Of a stretch of 22,020 bases of DNA, positions 1 to 7,946 are shown one piece after another. The stretch spans positions 1 through 22,020 of the forward strand of contig JASFTV010000014.1 in the NCBI GenBank assembly GCA_050050615.1, given 5' to 3'. The stretch's first letter is position 1; every line of letters begins with the position of its first letter. The stretch is from JASFTV01 sp050050615 (GTDB lineage: Bacteria; Desulfobacterota; DSM-4660; Desulfatiglandales; HGW-15). The position numbers and the translations under genes are program-made. Under the pieces are notes generated by a model. That model ran no database searches. It was given only the letters and a program-made list of their open reading frames with translations, and had not been told where the DNA came from.

Positions 1-26
1 TTTTCGCTGGTTGAGAAGTGTCAGGC

Positions 27-54
27 TTGACATGGTAGTGCTCCAAATTATAGT
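27..54 (+). promoter_or_regulatory. Sigma70-like promoter of the dehydratase gene
   Basis: A perfect -35 box TTGACA (27-32) is followed after 16 bp by TATAGT (49-54). Transcription would start near position 61, about 43 bp ahead of the TTG start at 104. Seen directly in the sequence; not tested. Confidence 0.6.
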
Positions 55-103
55 TTCTCGATAACCGGATACTTCAGTTATTTTTCAAAGATAAGGGTAT
101 CTT

Positions 104-1066
104 TTGCGAAAGCAACCGACATTGGAAAAAATTAGACAAGCTCACAGAAGAATTGCGCCTTTTGTCCATCGCACGCCTGTTTTCACATGCAAGAGTATTG
201 ATGAGATGTGTGGTGCGTCTCTCTTCTTTAAAGGTGAAAACCTTCAAAAGGTGGGCGCCTTCAAGATTCGTGGGGCAAGTAATGCCGTACTTTCCCTGAG
301 CGATTCGGATGCCAAACAGGGCGTTGCCACCCATTCTTCGGGGAACCATGCTGCGGCTTTGGCCCTGGCAGCCCGGTGGCGACGCATCCCGGCCTACGTG
401 ATCATGCCCGAAAATGCGCCGGAGGTGAAAAGAAAGGCGGTGGTCGGCTATGGGGCGGAGATATCTTTCTGCAAACCGACCCTGGAGGCGCGTGAGCAGG
501 GTCTTACCAAGGTACTGGATCGCACCGGAGCCGCATTTATCCACCCTTATAATGATCATCGCATTATTGCAGGCCAGGGCACTGCGGCCCTTGAGCTATG
601 TGAAGATATTGAGGGCCTTGACGTGGTGATGGCGCCCGTTGGGGGCGGTGGTTTACTCAGCGGAACAGGCATTGCGGTTAGCTCAATGTCGCCCCGTGCG
701 CTTGTGATTGGTGCAGAACCTGAACAGGCCGACGATGCGTACCGCTCTTTAGAAAGTGGTCAAATTATCCCGGCAGATAATCCTAACACCATAGCTGACG
801 GACTTCGCACCTCCCTCGGCGATCTCACCTTTCCTATTATCCAAAGATGCGTCAATGAGATTGTCACGGTGAGCGAAGAAGCCATTGTTGAAGCCATGCG
901 CTGCATCTGGGAGAGAATGAAGTTGATCGTGGAGCCGTCTGCGGCCGTTCCTCTGGGGGCTATATTGACCGGGCGCATAGATCTCTCTGGGAAACGTGTT
1001 GGCATCATCCTGTCGGGCGGCAACGTTGACCTGGGCAATCTCCCGTGGGTCCATAGAAGTCCATAG
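104..1066 (+). CDS. PLP-dependent threonine/serine dehydratase (or serine racemase), short form
   Basis: A fold-type II PLP enzyme expected to deaminate L-threonine or L-serine in the cytoplasm to a 2-oxo acid plus ammonia; some close relatives racemise serine instead. The PLP-binding lysine is K54 in GAFKIRGA. The phosphate and substrate loop SSGNHAAAL lies near residues 78-86, and the glycine-rich loop GGGGLLSGTG near 180-190. At 320 residues it is a catabolic TdcB-like or serine-racemase-like form without the C-terminal ACT-type regulatory domain of biosynthetic IlvA, so isoleucine feedback is unlikely. The start is TTG at 104: an in-frame stop lies at 92-94, and AAGGG (93-97) is a well-spaced ribosome binding site. 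It has its own promoter and looks monocistronic. Dehydratase and racemase cannot be told apart by eye. Confidence 0.88.
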   Translation: MRKQPTLEKIRQAHRRIAPFVHRTPVFTCKSIDEMCGASLFFKGENLQKVGAFKIRGASNAVLSLSDSDAKQGVATHSSGNHAAALALAARWRRIPAYVIMPENAPEVKRKAVVGYGAEISFCKPTLEAREQGLTKVLDRTGAAFIHPYNDHRIIAGQGTAALELCEDIEGLDVVMAPVGGGGLLSGTGIAVSSMSPRALVIGAEPEQADDAYRSLESGQIIPADNPNTIADGLRTSLGDLTFPIIQRCVNEIVTVSEEAIVEAMRCIWERMKLIVEPSAAVPLGAILTGRIDLSGKRVGIILSGGNVDLGNLPWVHRSP

Positions 1067-1125
1067 CCTTTCAGGTCTCTTCTCGAACTTGACTGGATCC
1101 TAGAAGCCCGGTCTTTAGGGCCAGG

Positions 1126-1364
1126 TCAGAATCCTGCGGCTCTGCCATGAAGGCCTATGATGAGAAGAATAGCCGGTCCTTTGCCCACATGGGTTGCCCG
1201 GGTGGATGTCCCCATATCTGACAGTGGTCACCGTGACGAGGGTGAAATATAGGGCATCCAGAGGCGACAGCTTCTCAATGGCCATGAAACCTTATGATGC
1301 CGAGCATCATGACGGCAAAGAAAACAATCATGAACATTCGCAATCTGAATCTGAGTGAATCCAT
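1126..1364 (-). pseudogene. Decayed two-TM potassium channel (Ion_trans_2 type)
   Basis: Read on the minus strand from ATG 1364 (ribosome binding site AAGGGAG just upstream), the product begins MDSLRFRLRMFMIVFFAVMM, a first membrane helix, and then hits a stop. An extra A near 1292-1293 breaks the frame. In the next frame the sequence continues FMAIEKLSPLDALYFTLV, then TVTTVRYGDIHP, a pore helix and K+ selectivity filter. A second extra base in the GGG near 1198-1202 shifts frame again; the third frame reads THVGKGPAILLIIG, a second helix, and stops at 1126-1128. The filter itself is mutated, with Arg in place of the first Gly of GYG. Nothing resembling the cytoplasmic RCK/TrkA region follows. 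Two frameshifts, a destroyed filter and a missing C terminus make this a remnant, although sequencing error could explain the frameshifts. Confidence 0.7.
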
Positions 1365-1671
1365 AAACAAGCTCCCTTGATCTCCTCATGAAAAAGACCT
1401 GGCCAGCGCAACGGGTCAGGCCCAAGCCAATCTTTCTGTTTAAAAAGAGGACTCACCATCTGAAAGTATTTAGCCCCAGGGTCTGCCAGAAAAGCAGTTC
1501 TTTTGGAAACCTTTTCGGTAGGGAAACGAAATTCATCCATTTCGGTTTGCACGGCCTGGGAAGGGTCTGAACCTGGAAAAGCACCCAAAGACAAGGCGTT
1601 ACAAAGTTCTTGCAATGGTTAAGGAAATTCTGTAAGACTGCCAAGGAAATTTTCTCTAAAAGGAGGGGGTA
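1365..1671. other. Intergenic, no recognisable gene
   Basis: About 300 bp between the channel remnant and the flavodoxin. Short open frames occur on both strands, but none has a good start site or recognisable protein sequence. A strong ribosome binding site for the next gene (AAAAGGAGGGGG) closes the region. No clear promoter; TTGCAA/TAAGAC near 1611-1639 is a weak candidate only. Confidence 0.5.
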
Positions 1672-2172
1672 ATGAAGGTACTGGTGACTTACTATTCGGA
1701 GACTGGCAATACAGAGAAGGTGGCCCAGGCTATTCACGATCGGATTGGTTTCGTGGAGAAGGAGATCGTCCCCATCAAGGATATCGGCGATTTAGCAGAT
1801 TACGACCTGTTTTTCGTTGGTTTTCCGGTTCAAGAACACAGCGTTCCAGCCAAAGTCGGACAGTTCCTGAGGAAAATTCCTGAAGGTAAAAAGATTGCCT
1901 TTTTTGCAACCCACGGCTCGCTTCGCGGGGGAGAGTTAGCCGTTACAGCTTTCTATGATGCTTTCAGTTTGACCCCAAAGCGGCAGGTGCTCGGGACATT
2001 CGGATGCCGCGGGAAAGTGAAATCGAGTATGCTAGAAAATCTCATGAAAAGGCCTGAACACAGGTCCTGGGCCTTGGAGGCGCAAAGCGCTGCAAGCCAT
2101 CCAGACGAGGGCGACCTGGAGGAGGCTAGGAAGTGGGCCTGGATGATGCTCCTGAAGGCGCGTGCTGGGTGA
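1672..2172 (+). CDS. Flavodoxin-family protein
   Basis: A small cytoplasmic FMN protein that would carry electrons or act as a flavin reductase subunit. The N terminus MKVLVTYYSETGNTEKVAQA is the first beta strand plus the FMN-phosphate loop (S/T-x-T-x-N-T) of flavodoxins. Further beta-alpha elements follow: DYDLFFVGFPV near residues 44-54 and KIAFFATHGS near 75-84. Length (166 residues) fits the family. The ATG is preceded by a very strong Shine-Dalgarno sequence. No partner enzyme is adjacent, so its redox partner is unknown. The Cys-Arg-Gly segment near residue 104 has no assigned role. Confidence 0.8.
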   Translation: MKVLVTYYSETGNTEKVAQAIHDRIGFVEKEIVPIKDIGDLADYDLFFVGFPVQEHSVPAKVGQFLRKIPEGKKIAFFATHGSLRGGELAVTAFYDAFSLTPKRQVLGTFGCRGKVKSSMLENLMKRPEHRSWALEAQSAASHPDEGDLEEARKWAWMMLLKARAG

Positions 2173-2553
2173 TGCATGTGCCCGTGCCGTGAGGGCGTCG
2201 AAATTTTGCCTGACTAATGTGAATGATGTAAGCGGACCCCTAGAAACTATGGTTGTGGGGCGAGTTGCATCAACTCAGAGTAAATCAAACCTCTTAGCTC
2301 CCTGATGCGCACCTGTTGCCGAGAGAAACTCTTCGACCAGGGTAAGCCCGCGGATGGCGGGTTCCTCATTCCCCTTCAAGTAGAATTCATGGATAGGTCA
2401 CTGGTATTATGGACCTTGTTCCCTTTGTTTTTCCGTTTGTCGCGCTTCATATCACTGGACTCATGCTATACATCGTTTTCCTATAATTGATGACATCTCT
2501 GCCGGGCTTGATGATCAAGTAAGGTCACGTTTCTAATGAGAGGTGGATGGAAC
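2173..2553. other. Intergenic region upstream of the LarA-like gene
   Basis: No convincing gene. A short hairpin CCCGC-GGATG-GCGGG (2347-2361) lies in the middle but has no T-run, so it is a poor terminator. A perfect TATAAT occurs at 2482-2487, but no acceptable -35 box lies 15-19 bp upstream, so the promoter of the following operon is not resolved. A 61-codon frame at 2305-2490 has no ribosome binding site and no recognisable sequence. Confidence 0.45.
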
Positions 2554-3816
2554 ATGAATTACCCGAACATGTACCGAATACGTCAGATTTTGGATGTCCC
2601 AAAGGTAGAGAGTATTGAGAAGACATTGACCGAGGAGCTGGAATCCATAAAGATAAGCTCCCGGATAAAGGCAGGGGCTCGCATCGCCATTACCGCGGGC
2701 AGTCGCGGAATAGCCAACATTGACCTGATCCTGAAGCACCTTGTTCACATCCTAAGAGAGAATGGGGCCGAACCTTTTCTCGTTCCCAGCATGGGTAGCC
2801 ACGGCGGGGGGACCGCAGAGGGCCAAGCGGAGATTCTGAAAAGCCTCAATATCACCGAAGAGCTTGTAGGCGCTCCCATCGTCTCCTCGATGGAAGTCGT
2901 GGAAATCGGGAGATCTCGTTTCGGGTTTCCGGTTCTCGTGGATAAACAGGCCGCAGAGGCCGATGGCGTTGTTGTGGTGAACCGAATCAAACCTCATACC
3001 GAATTTGAAGGGCCCATCGAGAGCGGACTGATAAAGATGTTGGCCATCGGGCTGGGAAAACATAAAGGGTGCCTGGAGGTCCACAAACAGACGGTTCATT
3101 ATGGCTATCGTGAGGTCATCCCGGAAATCGGCAGGATCATCCTGGAAAAGCTGCCTGTGCTTTTCGGCATAGGGCTCATTGAAAACGTTTACGATGAGAC
3201 AGCCTTTATGCGTGCACTCCTTCCGTCGCAATTCTTAAAGGAAGAGAAAAAGCTGTTGGCTGAAGCCAGAAGGCTCATGGCAAGACTCCCCTTTGACAGA
3301 ATAGATATTCTGATTGTGGATGAAATGGGCAAAAACATCAGCGGCACTGGGATGGATACCAATGTCGTTGGCAGGATCATGTTTATCGGTGAGAATGAGC
3401 CAGATCATCCAAGGATTACGAGAATCGTGGTGCTGGATTTGGCTGACGAATCGCACGGGAATGCCATCGGCGTTGGTTTGGCCGACTATACAACTCAGAG
3501 GCTTGCAGATAAGATTGACGCTCGAGCCACGGCCACCAACAGCATCGCGGGTATGACCCCGGAGAAAGGAAGAACTCCCCTGGCACTGCCGACAGACAAA
3601 GAGGCGATCGACGCCGCCTTGACGACCATCGGTTCTGTAAAGCCGGAAGCGGTGCGAATCGTTCATATCAAAAATACACTGGAAATTGCCGGGCTGGATA
3701 TCTCCGATGCCTTGCTCGACGAGCTCCAGGGAAGAGACGACCTAAAGCTATTGGAAGACTTGGGACCTTTGGCTTTTGATGAGTCAGGGGATTTACCTCC
3801 CGTTGCATTAGGGTAG
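2554..3816 (+). CDS. LarA-superfamily (nickel-pincer isomerase-like) protein
   Basis: Resembles the Lar_N/DUF2088 lactate racemase superfamily, whose members use a nickel-pincer nucleotide to racemise or epimerise 2-hydroxy acids. Candidate cofactor and catalytic residues are R51 in TAGSRGI, H83 in GSHGGG, H148 in IKPH, K161 in GLIKM (the possible pincer lysine) and H170 in GLGKHKG. These recall Arg75, His108, His174, Lys184 and His200 of the Lactiplantibacillus enzyme, but spacings differ and the matching is by eye. An ATG at 2536 in the same frame is possible; 2554 is preferred because AGAGGTGG sits seven bases upstream and the other ATG has only a distant AAGG. It heads a module with an FAD dehydrogenase and an Fe-S subunit, so it probably interconverts the stereoisomers of the acid that those proteins oxidise. 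No larB, larC or larE is visible here. The substrate is unknown. Confidence 0.7.
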   Translation: MNYPNMYRIRQILDVPKVESIEKTLTEELESIKISSRIKAGARIAITAGSRGIANIDLILKHLVHILRENGAEPFLVPSMGSHGGGTAEGQAEILKSLNITEELVGAPIVSSMEVVEIGRSRFGFPVLVDKQAAEADGVVVVNRIKPHTEFEGPIESGLIKMLAIGLGKHKGCLEVHKQTVHYGYREVIPEIGRIILEKLPVLFGIGLIENVYDETAFMRALLPSQFLKEEKKLLAEARRLMARLPFDRIDILIVDEMGKNISGTGMDTNVVGRIMFIGENEPDHPRITRIVVLDLADESHGNAIGVGLADYTTQRLADKIDARATATNSIAGMTPEKGRTPLALPTDKEAIDAALTTIGSVKPEAVRIVHIKNTLEIAGLDISDALLDELQGRDDLKLLEDLGPLAFDESGDLPPVALG

Positions 3817-3957
3817 TACTTAGTTATTCCGTACCACTTTAGCGTTATGAAACAGATCGGTGATGGGATTGGCCATGAGGCAGCATTATGATCACTTAAA
3901 ACAATAAGCACCAAAGAGGAGACAAAAGAGAAAAATGTTGATCAAAGGAGACTTAGA

Positions 3958-5355
3958 ATGATTTCAAAAACGATGGCGGATGGGTTCCGGGCCATTGTTG
4001 GAGCGGACTGGTTTCTTGACAGTCCAGAGGATCTCGCCACCTATTCCTACGATGGTTTTTTGCCGGAATTCAAACCGGATGGGGTGATTATCCCGGGAAG
4101 TGCGGAAGAGATTTCCGAGATCATGAAGGTTGCGAATCGGGAACTGATATACATCACGCCCAGGGGTGCAGGAACCAATATTTGCGGTGGATCGGTAGCG
4201 AAGAAAGGAGGCCTGATTATGGCCTTTCACCGGATGAACAACATCTTGGAAATCGATTCCGAAAACATGTGCGCTGTTGTTGAGCCCGGTGTGGTAAACG
4301 CGGACTTGCAAAAGGCGGTGACCCAATACGGTCTCATGTATCCACCAGACCCGGCCAGTATGTTTGTTTCCACTATTGGCGGAAATGTCGCCCTAAATGC
4401 CGGAGGTCCCAGAGGCGTAAAGTACGGTGTGACAAGGGACTATCTCTTGGGTCTAGAGGTCGTCCTACCCACGGGAGAAGTAATCAGAACAGGCGGGAAG
4501 ACCCTAAAAAGCGTGAGCGGCTATGACCTTACCAGGCTCATGTGCGGTTCAGAAGGAACCTTGGGAATCATCACTGAGATCACGGTTCGATTGGTTCCAT
4601 TGCCGCCTTCGAAGGCGACCCTTCAAGCCATTTTTTCGGACCTTGACGATGCGGCAAAAGCGGTTTCAGCCATCATCGGCTCCGGTATCGTGCCCACCAC
4701 CCTGGAGCTGATTGACAAGGTCATCCTTGATGTGATCGGAAACTACGGCGGGGCCCAGTTTCGCAAGGACGCTCAGGCGTTACTCCTCATCGAGGTCGAT
4801 GGTGAGGCCTCGTTGGTTGAAGCACAAGGGGAAAGGATCGAGAAGTTCTGTAAGGAGAGGGGTGCTGTCGAAGTAGAAAGGGCCAGCACCGCAGAAGAAG
4901 CAGAGAAGCTCTGGCAAGCGAGAAGGTCGGCCTTTGGCGCTGTGGCGAGCTTAAGACCCAATTGCATCGTCGAGGATGCCACGGTGCCGGTCAAAAGACT
5001 CCCTGAGATTATCAGGAAGATTGTTGAGCTTGCCGACAAGTATCAACTCAAAATCGGTGTGCTGTCTCACGCAGGCGACGGCAATCTCCACCCTCTCATC
5101 ATGACCGACCTTCGGGACGCCGATGAGGTGGCTCGCATCGACAGGGCGTTGGAGGAGATGTATGAGACAGCGATGGCCATGGGCGGCACCCTTTCTGGAG
5201 AGCATGGTATCGGTATTGCCAAGAATCGGTTCATGGACATGGAATTCAACGAGAGCGCGATAGAGATCATGCGGGGGATCAAGAAGGTCTTTGATCCCAA
5301 CAGCATCCTGAATCCGGGCAGTTTCCTTTCAATCTATGATCGAAACAATGCGTGA
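3958..5355 (+). CDS. FAD-linked 2-hydroxyacid dehydrogenase, GlcD/D-lactate dehydrogenase type
   Basis: Flavoprotein subunit expected to oxidise glycolate, D-lactate or a related 2-hydroxy acid. The N-terminal FAD_binding_4 domain (about residues 35-215) shows the FAD-pyrophosphate loop TPRGAGTNICGG (68-79), PPDPASMFVSTIGGNVALNAGG (in two parts, about 129-150) and GSEGTLGIITE. The C-terminal FAD-oxidase domain carries SHAGDGNLHP (about 363-372), with the conserved active-site histidine, and GEHGIG (about 413-418). Length (465 residues) is typical. The ATG follows AAAGGAG at a good distance. It lies 141 bp after the LarA-like gene and upstream of the Fe-S subunit, so electrons probably pass to that subunit and then to the quinone pool or an electron-transfer flavoprotein. 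Exact substrate cannot be read from sequence. Confidence 0.87.
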   Translation: MISKTMADGFRAIVGADWFLDSPEDLATYSYDGFLPEFKPDGVIIPGSAEEISEIMKVANRELIYITPRGAGTNICGGSVAKKGGLIMAFHRMNNILEIDSENMCAVVEPGVVNADLQKAVTQYGLMYPPDPASMFVSTIGGNVALNAGGPRGVKYGVTRDYLLGLEVVLPTGEVIRTGGKTLKSVSGYDLTRLMCGSEGTLGIITEITVRLVPLPPSKATLQAIFSDLDDAAKAVSAIIGSGIVPTTLELIDKVILDVIGNYGGAQFRKDAQALLLIEVDGEASLVEAQGERIEKFCKERGAVEVERASTAEEAEKLWQARRSAFGAVASLRPNCIVEDATVPVKRLPEIIRKIVELADKYQLKIGVLSHAGDGNLHPLIMTDLRDADEVARIDRALEEMYETAMAMGGTLSGEHGIGIAKNRFMDMEFNESAIEIMRGIKKVFDPNSILNPGSFLSIYDRNNA

Positions 5356-5467
5356 GGTTCAAATGAGTTGCCATAGAATAGGTTCCCTATGCACAAATTC
5401 TTTTTCGACCTTGATCATTTTCTCCCTCCGGGCCTGCTTCTAGCCCGTAGGCTTCCAGGCCGGAGGC

Positions 5468-5683
5468 AAGGGGTATCTATTTTGCTGTTGGGGGGTGACC
5501 GGAAATTCGGGGTTTGACCTGTGCACGGGAGATTCCCAGGTGTTTCCGGGCGTACCCGCCCGCCTCGCCTGAGCGAGAGCGACCCGCCTGCCAAGGCCTG
5601 GCACTGGCGGGCAGGTGGCGGGCAGGAACCCTGAATTTCCGGCCACTGCAGGGTCCGGCAGGATTTTTTCGTGAGATATCCCC
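5468..5683. repeat. Imperfect inverted repeat with GC-rich core between glcD-type and glcF-type genes
   Basis: An arm CCGGAAATTCGGGGTT (5499-5514) matches the reverse complement of AACCCTGAATTTCCGG (5627-5642) at 15 of 16 positions. An outer block AAGGGGTATCT (about 5468-5478) pairs with AGATATCCCCTT (about 5674-5685). The core (5563-5626) is very GC-rich, with repeated GCCCGCC/GGCGGGCAGG units able to form hairpins. The rest of the 423-bp gap (5356-5778) holds no supported gene. It looks like a non-coding palindromic or MITE-like insertion splitting a normally tight gene pair. Confidence 0.6.
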
Positions 5684-5778
5684 TTTCGAGAAAGGTCATG
5701 GTCTCCATTTGGGTGTTAAGGTGAAAGCGTGCTCCGATGCCAGTCCTTTTGAATGATACTAAAGTGTAAGAGGAGAAA

Positions 5779-6915
5779 ATGGAACTAAATCAGATTACAG
5801 GAGAGTTCGATCAGTGCATTAAGTGTGGTCTGTGCCTAGGGACCTGCCCTGTATGTAAAGCATTGCTGCTGGAGAAGTACACGCCAAGGGGGAAGATTCA
5901 GTTGGCCAGGTATTACAGCCGAGGGGACCTGGATCTGAGCGACCACTATCGGGATATCTTTGCAAAGTGCCTCCTTTGCGGGGCGTGTTCAGTGACCTGC
6001 CCAAGCGGGGTGGAGCTTAAGAAAGTGTTTTTGGGAATGCGCGAAGAGATTGCGAAGCAGAAGGGCCTTCACCCTATGATGAAAGAGGTGGTACGCTCGG
6101 TCACTCAAAACCGTAACATTGCTGATGAGGATAACGAGGAACGGGGAGAGTGGCGGGATTTCCTGAAAGACCTCCCCGAACATCTGTACGAGAAAGACCA
6201 GGCAGAAGTGGCGTACTTTGTGGGCTGTGTCGCCTCCTTTTTCCCCATGGTTCAGACAATCCCTCAAAACCTTGTCCGGATTATGGACGCGGCGGGTGTG
6301 GACTTCTCAATCCTGGGCGGTGAGGAATGGTGCTGCGGGTTCCCTCTCATCGGTGCGGGTGTTCCCGAAAAGATGCAAGAGTTGATGGAGCACAATCTGG
6401 AGAAAGTGAAAGCGCTGGGGGCCAAAAGCGTGGTTTTTTCCTGCCCCTCCTGCCATAGAACCTGGAACGAATACTATGATACCGACTTGGAACGCTTACA
6501 TGACACCCAGTTCATAGAAAAACTGATTGAAGATGGCGCTCTCTCTTTCAAGGAGATGAATGCCACCGTGACTTACCATGATCCTTGTGATTTGGGCAGA
6601 AATGGAGGTGTCTTTGATGCACCGAGGCGCATACTGAAAGCCATACCTGGACTTACCCTGTTAGAACTTGAAAACAACCGAGCCAAAAGTGTCTGCTGCG
6701 GAGGCGGCGGCAATGTGGAGATGGCGGATGGGAATCTCTCAGGGATGGTGGCTCAGAAAAAGATCGAAGAGATTGAGCGAGCCGGTGCCGACGCTGTGGT
6801 GACCTCTTGCCAACAATGTGTCAGGACTATAAAGTCCAGGGCAAGAAGACAGAAGATTGATCTCAATGTCATGGACATAACGGAACTGGTCCTGAAGGCC
6901 ATGTCTCGTGATTGA
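5779..6915 (+). CDS. GlcF-type (Fe-S) oxidoreductase subunit
   Basis: Iron-sulfur electron-transfer subunit working with the FAD dehydrogenase. Two ferredoxin-type 4Fe-4S motifs are seen: C13-x2-C16-x2-C19-x3-C23 (CIKCGLCLGTCP) and C64-x2-C67-x2-C70-x3-C74 (CLLCGACSVTCP). Two cysteine-rich CCG modules follow, with EEWCCGFPL in the first and SVCCGGGGNVEM in the second, as in GlcF, LutA and heterodisulfide reductase HdrD-like proteins. A further CxxC (FSCPSCH) lies near residue 227. No membrane helices, so it is probably a peripheral cytoplasmic protein. The ATG follows GAGGAGA. The 378 residues are slightly short of the usual GlcF length, but both domain types are present. The 423-bp gap to the FAD gene is longer than expected for such a pair and is filled by a repeat. 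Confidence 0.85.
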   Translation: MELNQITGEFDQCIKCGLCLGTCPVCKALLLEKYTPRGKIQLARYYSRGDLDLSDHYRDIFAKCLLCGACSVTCPSGVELKKVFLGMREEIAKQKGLHPMMKEVVRSVTQNRNIADEDNEERGEWRDFLKDLPEHLYEKDQAEVAYFVGCVASFFPMVQTIPQNLVRIMDAAGVDFSILGGEEWCCGFPLIGAGVPEKMQELMEHNLEKVKALGAKSVVFSCPSCHRTWNEYYDTDLERLHDTQFIEKLIEDGALSFKEMNATVTYHDPCDLGRNGGVFDAPRRILKAIPGLTLLELENNRAKSVCCGGGGNVEMADGNLSGMVAQKKIEEIERAGADAVVTSCQQCVRTIKSRARRQKIDLNVMDITELVLKAMSRD

Positions 6916-7023
6916 TTGGACGATGTCTAGTTGTCATTAAGCGCTCCATTTTTGGTAGAGGACCTGGATAGGTTCTAGCGATGCGGGGGATGTGTAGATA
7001 GGGTTATTTTGTTCGACTGGGAT

Positions 7024-7212
7024 GCTCAGGGATAAAGCCTTTTCTTGCATTTCAAGGCTCCCGGCCTGGTCATTTCAACAGGTTACGGACGGGTGAGGCC
7101 TCCCTGTTCTCCGTTCCTTCGGAACGGAGCCAGGGGGTCCCCCATTCCGTAACCCCTTGAAATGACGAAGGCCTCCCACCAGTCATTTCAGAAAAGGCTT
7201 TATCCCTTGAGC
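7024..7212. repeat. 189-bp nested palindrome (MITE-like or giant hairpin)
   Basis: Outer arms are near-perfect: GCTCAGGGATAAAGCC then TTTTC (7024-7044) pairs with GAAAAGG then CTTTATCCCTTGAGC (7191-7212), with one extra base. Inner arms 7070-7093 and 7141-7165 share TCATTTCAA and GGTTACGGA as inverted copies. The centre is a 9-bp hairpin CTCCGTTCC-TTC-GGAACGGAG (7109-7129). Further AGGCCTCCC units flank the centre. No reading frame inside is convincing. No clear target-site duplication was seen. Confidence 0.75.
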
Positions 7213-7603
7213 CCCCTTCGAGGGACCTTGCCGGGCCTGCCGCGATGCGGGAGGAGGCTCCCTCATTGAACGCTTTTGAAGGGCGATACCCGGCGAGAAA
7301 GGCGAACGCTACGACAAAGCGAGCCCATCGAGCTGAGAAATACTTTGTGATTTTGCCGTGTGTCCACAAAACCTACCTGCCCCCATTGACGATGAGCATT
7401 GACAAGAGGGTGCCCAGCGAATACGATCATATGCTAATGACTACCATAAGCACCCTGGAGAAATTTGAACTCGCAGCCGATGGTCACCGTTGAATAAAAG
7501 TCTTGGTATGGTGGCGGAGATTTCCGAGGGCCAAGAAGGGACTGTCAAGAGGGATGTTTTGGATTAAATTCAATATGTTAGTGATTTCAAAAGGAAGGTT
7601 TCC
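7213..7603. other. Intergenic region upstream of glnB, no supported gene
   Basis: An 82-codon frame at 7245-7493 (+) has no good ribosome binding site and matches nothing I recognise; its tail (SIDKRVPSEYDHML...) might be an old coding remnant, but I cannot support that. No GG-N10-GC sigma54 element and no strong sigma70 promoter was found ahead of glnB. Positions 6916-7023 are likewise empty. Confidence 0.4.
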
Positions 7604-7942
7604 ATGAAAAAGATCGAAGCCATCATCAAACCCTTTAAGCTGGACGAGGTGAAGGAGGCAATCCTGGATCTCGGCGTCAGCGGTATGACCATCACCGAAG
7701 TGAAAGGTTTTGGGAGACAAAAGGGGCACAAGGAGATCTATCGGGGAGCGGAGTATGTGGTAGATTTCCTTCCCAAGATGAAGATCGAGGTGGTTGTACC
7801 TAAGGATATGGTGCCTAGGGTGATTGATGCGATTAAAGAGAATGCTTACACCGGGCAGATTGGGGATGGAAAGATATTTGTCGTCCCTGTGGAAAAGGCT
7901 GTCCGTATAAGAACAGGAGAAGAGGACGAGGCCGCCATCTAG
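7604..7942 (+). CDS. glnB: Nitrogen regulatory protein P-II
   Basis: Trimeric cytoplasmic signal protein that binds ATP/ADP and 2-oxoglutarate and reports nitrogen status to its targets. The 112-residue length is exact for the family. The start MKKIEAIIKPFKLDEVKEAL-like strand, the T-loop with the uridylylation site Y51 (EIYRGAEY), the B-loop TGQIGDGKIF (about 83-92) and the C-terminal RIRTGE are all present. The ribosome binding site is AAGGAAGG. It lies four bases upstream of glnD, which encodes the enzyme that modifies Y51, so the two are almost certainly co-transcribed. Whether it acts as GlnB or GlnK cannot be decided; no amtB or glnA is in the window. Confidence 0.95.
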   Translation: MKKIEAIIKPFKLDEVKEAILDLGVSGMTITEVKGFGRQKGHKEIYRGAEYVVDFLPKMKIEVVVPKDMVPRVIDAIKENAYTGQIGDGKIFVVPVEKAVRIRTGEEDEAAI

Positions 7943-7946
7943 AAGT

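Noticed and set aside
2482..2487. Perfect TATAAT ahead of the LarA-like gene
   Set aside because: No -35 box at a workable distance; a lone hexamer in an AT-rich stretch is not enough for a promoter call.
2752..3231. A 159-codon minus-strand frame inside the LarA-like gene
   Set aside because: Shadow of the coding strand, with no family-like sequence.
3935..3961. Eight-codon mini-ORF (MLIKGDLE) whose stop overlaps the glcD-type start as ATGA
   Set aside because: Its own ribosome binding site is too far away, and such short frames arise by chance; no attenuator structure was seen.
7245..7493. An 82-codon plus-strand frame ahead of glnB
   Set aside because: Poor ribosome binding site and no recognisable sequence; reported only as intergenic content.
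7500..7603. Search for a sigma54 promoter or second ANTAR leader ahead of glnB (and ahead of gdhA, 12954-13130)
   Set aside because: No GG-N10-GC element and no paired A/G hexaloops with a terminator were found in either place.
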